Origin: Methylotenera oryzisoli
GTDB taxonomy: Bacteria > Pseudomonadota > Gammaproteobacteria > Burkholderiales > Methylophilaceae
Direction of reading: 5' to 3'
DNA length: 64,000 nt
Assembly: GCF_004661485.1 (NCBI RefSeq)
Contig: NZ_PQVH01000008.1
Location: forward strand, 62,001-126,000
Shown here in pieces: positions 60,886 through 64,000 of the stretch. Position numbers and translations under genes: made by a program. The notes below the pieces were generated by a model, which was given only the letters and a program-made list of their open reading frames with translations, had not been told where the DNA came from and did not search any database. Position 1 is the stretch's first letter. The number at the start of each line of letters is the position of its first letter.

Positions 60886-61691
60886 AAGAGGCCGCTGGCT
60901 TTCATTGGGTCGTAGTTCGTGATCACAACTTCTTTACTGGTTTCTGCGCTACCGTGCACATTGGCTACGCTGTACTTAATGCCTAAGGCTTCACCGTCTA
61001 GAATAGTTAAGCCATCGAATGCAGCACGGATATCTGGGTGATCGTTTAGGCTTACCATCACCTTGCCTTTGCAGGTTTTCATGAAGGCTGCCATTTTTTC
61101 GTATTCTTCAAACTCAAACGGCACACCGTAACCCTCTGTTTGCCAGTAGGGTGGGTCGCAATAAAAGAAGCTGTGCGGCCTGTCGTAGCGTTTCATGCAG
61201 TCTAGCCATGGCAGATTTTCAACTTGCGTGCCTTGTGCCAACCTTACCCATGCATTTGATAGGCTTTCTTCTATGCGTAATATATTGATGGCTGGTGCGG
61301 TTGTGGCTGTGCCGTAGTTTTGACCTTCAACTTTGCCGCCAAACGCATGGTGCTGCAGATAATAAAACCGTGCTGCGCGTTGAATGTCTGTGAGGGTTTC
61401 TGGGCGGGTCATCTTTGCCCATTCAAACAGCTGGCGGCTACTGATAGACCATTTAAAATGACGGACGAACTCTTCAAGGTGGCTTTGGAGTACACGATAC
61501 AAGCGTACTAGATCACCATTGATATCGTTGAGGACTTCAACCTTTGCTGGCTGCGGCCTTAGAAAGTAGAGTGCTGCACCGCCGCAAAACACTTCTACAT
61601 AACATTCATGGGCTGGGAATAGGGGGATTAACTTGTCGGCAAGACGGCGTTTACCGCCCATCCAAGGGATAACTGGCACTGCATTTGACAT
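60882..61691 (-). CDS. DNA adenine methyltransferase, Dam-type (second copy)
   Basis: A 269-residue D12-class enzyme, distinct from the early one. IPWMGGKRRLADKLIPLFP and EVFCGGAALYFL form the SAM-binding part and YCDPPYWQT (Asp179) is the catalytic motif. AAGG lies seven bases upstream. It is in the late region, between sheath and tail-fibre genes, a common place for Dam in P2-like phages. It has a long leader with a nested dyad. Confidence 0.9.
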   Translation of the reverse strand: MSNAVPVIPWMGGKRRLADKLIPLFPAHECYVEVFCGGAALYFLRPQPAKVEVLNDINGDLVRLYRVLQSHLEEFVRHFKWSISSRQLFEWAKMTRPETLTDIQRAARFYYLQHHAFGGKVEGQNYGTATTAPAINILRIEESLSNAWVRLAQGTQVENLPWLDCMKRYDRPHSFFYCDPPYWQTEGYGVPFEFEEYEKMAAFMKTCKGKVMVSLNDHPDIRAAFDGLTILDGEALGIKYSVANVHGSAETSKEVVITNYDPMKASGLF

Positions 61692-61717
61692 AACAAAACC
61701 TTTCGCTGTGATTAATC

Positions 61718-61768
61718 ATCAGCTAAACTAGCGCCGCCGTGTCGACATGGCAGGGAGCTTTAGCTGAT
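61718..61768. promoter_or_regulatory. Nested 51-base dyad upstream of the second dam, KorA-like half-sites
   Basis: The outer arms ATCAGCTAAA (61718-61727) and TTTAGCTGAT (61759-61768) are perfect complements, and the centre holds TGTCGACA (61740-61747) with GCC/GGC flanks. AGCTAAA and TTTAGCT are halves of the KorA operator. It may be a repressor site or an mRNA fold before dam. Confidence 0.5.
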
Positions 61769-61877
61769 ATGCACAGGTTGGTTCTGTGTGTGGAAGTGAT
61801 CATTGTCATGTTGACGCATGGCTTTGATCGCTCTCTCAACACCTTAATGCTTTAAAAAAATACTTCCATAAAATTTG

Positions 61878-61901
61878 GTTCTAATTATGATTATTTAGAA
61901 C
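61878..61901. repeat. Dyad B (GTTCTAA/TTAGAAC), upstream of the second dam
   Basis: The arms GTTCTAA and TTAGAAC are perfect over 7 bases. It shares GTTCTAATT and TAGAAC with dyad A, 1.25 kb away. It lies about 190 bases before the dam start in an otherwise empty gap. Confidence 0.55.
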
Positions 61902-61919
61902 ACGGTAATTTATAGGCTC

Positions 61920-61945
61920 AAAAAAAACCGCCACTTGGCGGTTAA
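61920..61945 (-). terminator. Terminator behind the tail-fibre-side membrane gene
   Basis: AACCGCC/GGCGGTT stem with ACTT loop, followed leftward by TTTTT. It lies 5 bases after the stop of the 61950-62531 gene. Downstream dam therefore needs its own promoter. Confidence 0.85.
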
Positions 61946-61949
61946 TCTG

Positions 61950-62531
61950 CTAATAACTCCTAAACCCAATAAACCTGTTGGCATAAAGTAACCTATCTTT
62001 TTGCTTATGGGATTTCCAGCCGACATTTATCGTTAGATACCTTTTACCCAAGGGTACATGACACTCAAACTGAAAGCTTTTTTTAAACACTTTTAGCTCG
62101 TACCAAAATCCAGCACCTTCAATGCCGTTTGCATAAACACGGCAATAGCTTTCTTTCGGACGACTGAATAGCGCATAGTGAAAGCCATATGCGCAATTGC
62201 GCCATAACCACATTAATCGGCAGTAATAGCGAATTAACGATTTACGATCATAATCTGACTGTGTCCATGCCCTTGCGAATGCAAACCAGTGGTCGGTGTT
62301 GTACATCCCATACCACCACTCATCAACCGCGTTATCATGAGTTTGAAACCAATAGAGTGGTGTGATGATGTATTCACGCGGCATAGTCACGTATTGTCGG
62401 TTAAGGCGCTTGACGACATCATGACGTACCTGTTTTCGTATGAAACAGGCAACCAATGGCGCCAGCAGGTAACAGGCCAGCTCAATAGCTAGTGCTGGAA
62501 TAAAATATAAAAGCCAGATTATAACGTTCAT
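61950..62531 (-). CDS. Phage membrane protein of unknown function
   Basis: 193 residues with two hydrophobic stretches at the N-terminus (IIWLLYFIPALAIELACYLLAPLVACF) and a Trp/Tyr-rich soluble part (YWFQTHDNAVDEWWYGMYNTDHWFAFARAW). Similar to a group of prophage proteins of P2-like elements (DUF7338-like) but I cannot confirm the family. Overlaps the next gene by 4 bases (ATGA). May take part in lysis or superinfection control, by position only. Confidence 0.6.
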   Translation of the reverse strand: MNVIIWLLYFIPALAIELACYLLAPLVACFIRKQVRHDVVKRLNRQYVTMPREYIITPLYWFQTHDNAVDEWWYGMYNTDHWFAFARAWTQSDYDRKSLIRYYCRLMWLWRNCAYGFHYALFSRPKESYCRVYANGIEGAGFWYELKVFKKSFQFECHVPLGKRYLTINVGWKSHKQKDRLLYANRFIGFRSY

Positions 62532-62830
62532 GGTTTTCCTTCATCGTATTCAATGGAGTTTTCGCAGTGGTTAGCTTCAATCTTGTCTAATATCTTACAA
62601 AGTACGCATGCCCATTTTTCACCGCGTTTACGTGCTTTCGCAGCTCTGCTGCTGATTAACTCATCTTCATTACCACCAGTAGTTGCATTACCTAATTGGT
62701 CGAAAGATTTAGCGATTAACAAGGCGCGATTACTGCCGCTGATAATGGCACAGAGCATCCAAACTGCTGCAACAAGGTTAGCTGCTTGGCACAGCACCCA
62801 GATACCTAGCATGTATAAGCGCCACTTCAT
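62528..62830 (-). CDS. Small phage membrane protein
   Basis: 100 residues with one or two hydrophobic segments (YMLGIWVLCQAANLVAAVWMLCAII, about 6-30), then a charged tail with a CVLC motif. It precedes the membrane gene 61950-62531 and overlaps it by four bases, so both are translated together. Holin-like in size and layout but lacking other evidence. Confidence 0.55.
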   Translation of the reverse strand: MKWRLYMLGIWVLCQAANLVAAVWMLCAIISGSNRALLIAKSFDQLGNATTGGNEDELISSRAAKARKRGEKWACVLCKILDKIEANHCENSIEYDEGKP

Positions 62831-62832
62831 GC

Positions 62833-63291
62833 TTATGCCGTGACGATTTCACCAACGCGCTGGATTGATAGCGCCAAGGCCTCATGAACCTCATCAAGCG
62901 TTACTAGCGCAATTGTGTTGTCCGCAAGCTTCCAGTTTGCCGTTGTTTGGCCAATAAAATTAGCTGCTGTAATTGCGCTTAACATGTTGTTTCTAGCGGT
63001 TTCGTTTCCGTCGAATATTTTGCCACTGGATGTGGTGACTGTGATTGAATTAAGTGCTAGTAACTTATCTTTTTTAGCCTGAATTACTGCCAGCTCATCC
63101 AACTCATCCTGAGTTGGTGGCGGTGCTACATATTCAACTACCTTACCATTAACAACGTCAAATTTGTTTAGTTGGGCGTTGCAGTAGCGACTATAAAGCT
63201 CATCAGGAATATCCAAAGCGTCATCTGGAATATTTTTGGAAGCTCCAACAACATAAACTCCACCAGTTAATTTTGAGTATTTTGCTTTCAT
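62833..63291 (-). CDS. Tail fibre assembly-type protein (DUF4376)
   Basis: A 152-residue protein with N-terminal region typical of tail fibre assembly/chaperone genes (MKAKYSKLTGGVYVVGASKNIPDDALDIPDELYSRY) and a C-terminal DUF4376 (INVTTSSGKIFDGNE-like; ANFIGQTTANWKLADNTIALVTLDEVHEAL). AAGGA precedes the ATG. It follows the fibre gene by 9 bases, the G position of P2. Confidence 0.75.
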   Translation of the reverse strand: MKAKYSKLTGGVYVVGASKNIPDDALDIPDELYSRYCNAQLNKFDVVNGKVVEYVAPPPTQDELDELAVIQAKKDKLLALNSITVTTSSGKIFDGNETARNNMLSAITAANFIGQTTANWKLADNTIALVTLDEVHEALALSIQRVGEIVTA

Positions 63292-63300
63292 TACTGATCC

Positions 63301-64000
63301 TTATTTACCAATTAAAAAAACTTTAGGTGCCGTAGTAACGCCGTTACTTGACGCACTTCCAGTTTGATTTCTCTGAACAACCATATTAGTTAATGTAGGT
63401 GGTGACGATTGATAAAACAAATCACAAGCACCAGATGCAGACGCTTGCTGAGTTGAAACGCTAGAAAAATATGCTGCGGTTACAAAAGCAAGCGGGAATG
63501 TGACGGTTTGACTAACCTCTGTGTTATTTGCCGGGTCTGTCGCACCAGTTGCCCACTGGAAAATAATACCCCCTAGCCAATCTGGGAATTTAATAAAACC
63601 ATTTGTAGTAAATGAGTAAGAAAACCCAGCCGCCACAGCTATTGCTGACATGGCACCACGAATCCAGCTAGTGCTTGCCGCACTACTGCTGTTGTCCACA
63701 AAAGTAGGGTCGCTAGCAGCAGTGACAACTGTTGAGGCGCCAACCTTCTGAAACGTTAAACCAGTGACGCCAATCGTCACCGCACCATCGTTGGTAACCT
63801 GCCAGTTAGTATCTGCATTGGTAGCACCTTGTTCAACTAGAATGATTGCGCCGCTGTTTATCTCAGCCCCGGTATCGGCATCTAAGGCTCTAGTGGCTGG
63901 CACTGCCGCACCATTCCAAATATAGATGCCACGGTTAGCTGCAGTAGCATTGTCTTTTTCTAAAAATCTATCACCAATAACCATCGCCACACCATCAATG
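63301..64000 (-). CDS. Tail fibre protein, C-terminal part (gene runs off window)
   Basis: The open frame continues to the window edge with no stop upstream of the GTG at 63990, so the gene is longer. The stretch VGDRFLEKDNATAANRGIYIWNGA and VPATRALDADTGAEINSGAIILVEQG is the repeat found in phage tail fibres. The C-terminal part (WIRGAMSAIAVAAGFSYSFTTNGFIKFPDWLGGIIFQWA) resembles fibre tip domains that determine receptor choice. Confidence 0.82.
   Translation of the reverse strand, partial: IDGVAMVIGDRFLEKDNATAANRGIYIWNGAAVPATRALDADTGAEINSGAIILVEQGATNADTNWQVTNDGAVTIGVTGLTFQKVGASTVVTAASDPTFVDNSSSAASTSWIRGAMSAIAVAAGFSYSFTTNGFIKFPDWLGGIIFQWATGATDPANNTEVSQTVTFPLAFVTAAYFSSVSTQQASASGACDLFYQSSPPTLTNMVVQRNQTGSASSNGVTTAPKVFLIGK

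Larger units (their letters stand above)
40665..64000. mobile_element. P2-like (Peduoviridae) prophage, left end to beyond the window
   Basis: The element begins at the 3' end of tRNA-Ser with a convergent integrase, then early genes, a CI-like repressor, rightward accessory genes and a leftward tail operon with P2 order (tail fibre, FI, FII, E/E', T, U, D). Ogr-type zinc finger, GpD, GpU, tail sheath and tail tube proteins and the P2-style E frameshift define the group. Capsid, portal and lysis genes and the second attachment site must lie right of 64000. Replication genes differ from P2: a primase-helicase instead of the rolling-circle protein A. Confidence 0.93.

Noticed and set aside
1-64000. 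CRISPR arrays, insertion sequences, group II introns or diversity-generating retroelements
   Set aside because: No regular spaced repeats, transposase, or reverse transcriptase genes were seen on either strand.

Overview
The window looks like a chromosome segment of a betaproteobacterium at roughly 45% GC. The best guess is a methylotroph of the Methylophilaceae (Methylotenera/Methylophilus type). The supporting signs are priB between rpsF and rpsR, an hpnCDE squalene set, a thioinosine phosphorylase (mtnP) and a complete MSHA-type pilus locus. The genus is inference. The right third (about 40.67-64 kb) is the left part of a P2-like prophage that continues past the window.

Layout. 1-3.9 kb: the end of an SGNH esterase, a SemiSWEET-like protein, a DUF808 membrane protein and a copper P-type ATPase. 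3.9-21.6 kb: one leftward MSHA pseudopilus/type IV pilus locus. It runs mshE-G-F-B-A-C-D-O-P-Q and then mshI-I2-J-K-L-M-N, so the membrane and secretin block lies downstream of the pilin block. 21.9-28 kb: a YhcH-type protein, a leucine-rich-repeat protein kinase, two identical tRNA-Asn genes, an AsmA-like protein, an aminotransferase and a TPR serine protease. 28.2-40.5 kb: housekeeping genes uvrB, rpsF-priB-rpsR-rplI, dnaB-alr-radA, hpnE-D-C, mtnP and def.

Prophage. A tRNA-Ser(UGA) gene at 40575-40664 is directly followed by a convergent tyrosine integrase, the usual sign of integration into a tRNA. The leftward early block carries int, an excisionase-like gene, small genes, a Dam-type and a C5 methyltransferase, a primase-helicase, an Ogr-type zinc-finger activator, a YdaT/CII-like protein and a ribbon-helix-helix protein. 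A CI-like repressor gene diverges from it. Rightward accessory genes (50.9-54.1 kb) encode an exported nuclease and an ImmA-like protein lacking one zinc-ligand histidine. The leftward late block has the P2 order tail fibre - G-like - (membrane genes, second Dam) - FI - FII - E/E' - T - U - D. It includes the P2-type frameshift site TTTTTTG in E.

How it works together. The MSHA genes supply assembly ATPase, platform, prepilins, secretin and accessory proteins for one surface fibre. The prophage pairs repressor control (a shared operator-like sequence at 50.46 and 53.09 kb) with three DNA methyltransferases. The most unusual features are the C5 methyltransferase whose target-recognition region is built from five VADPR repeats, the degenerate ImmA module under apparent repressor control, a KorA/TrfB-like protein near KorA-like half-sites, a pair of matching dyads around the second Dam gene, and an origin-like cluster at 54.18-54.24 kb.
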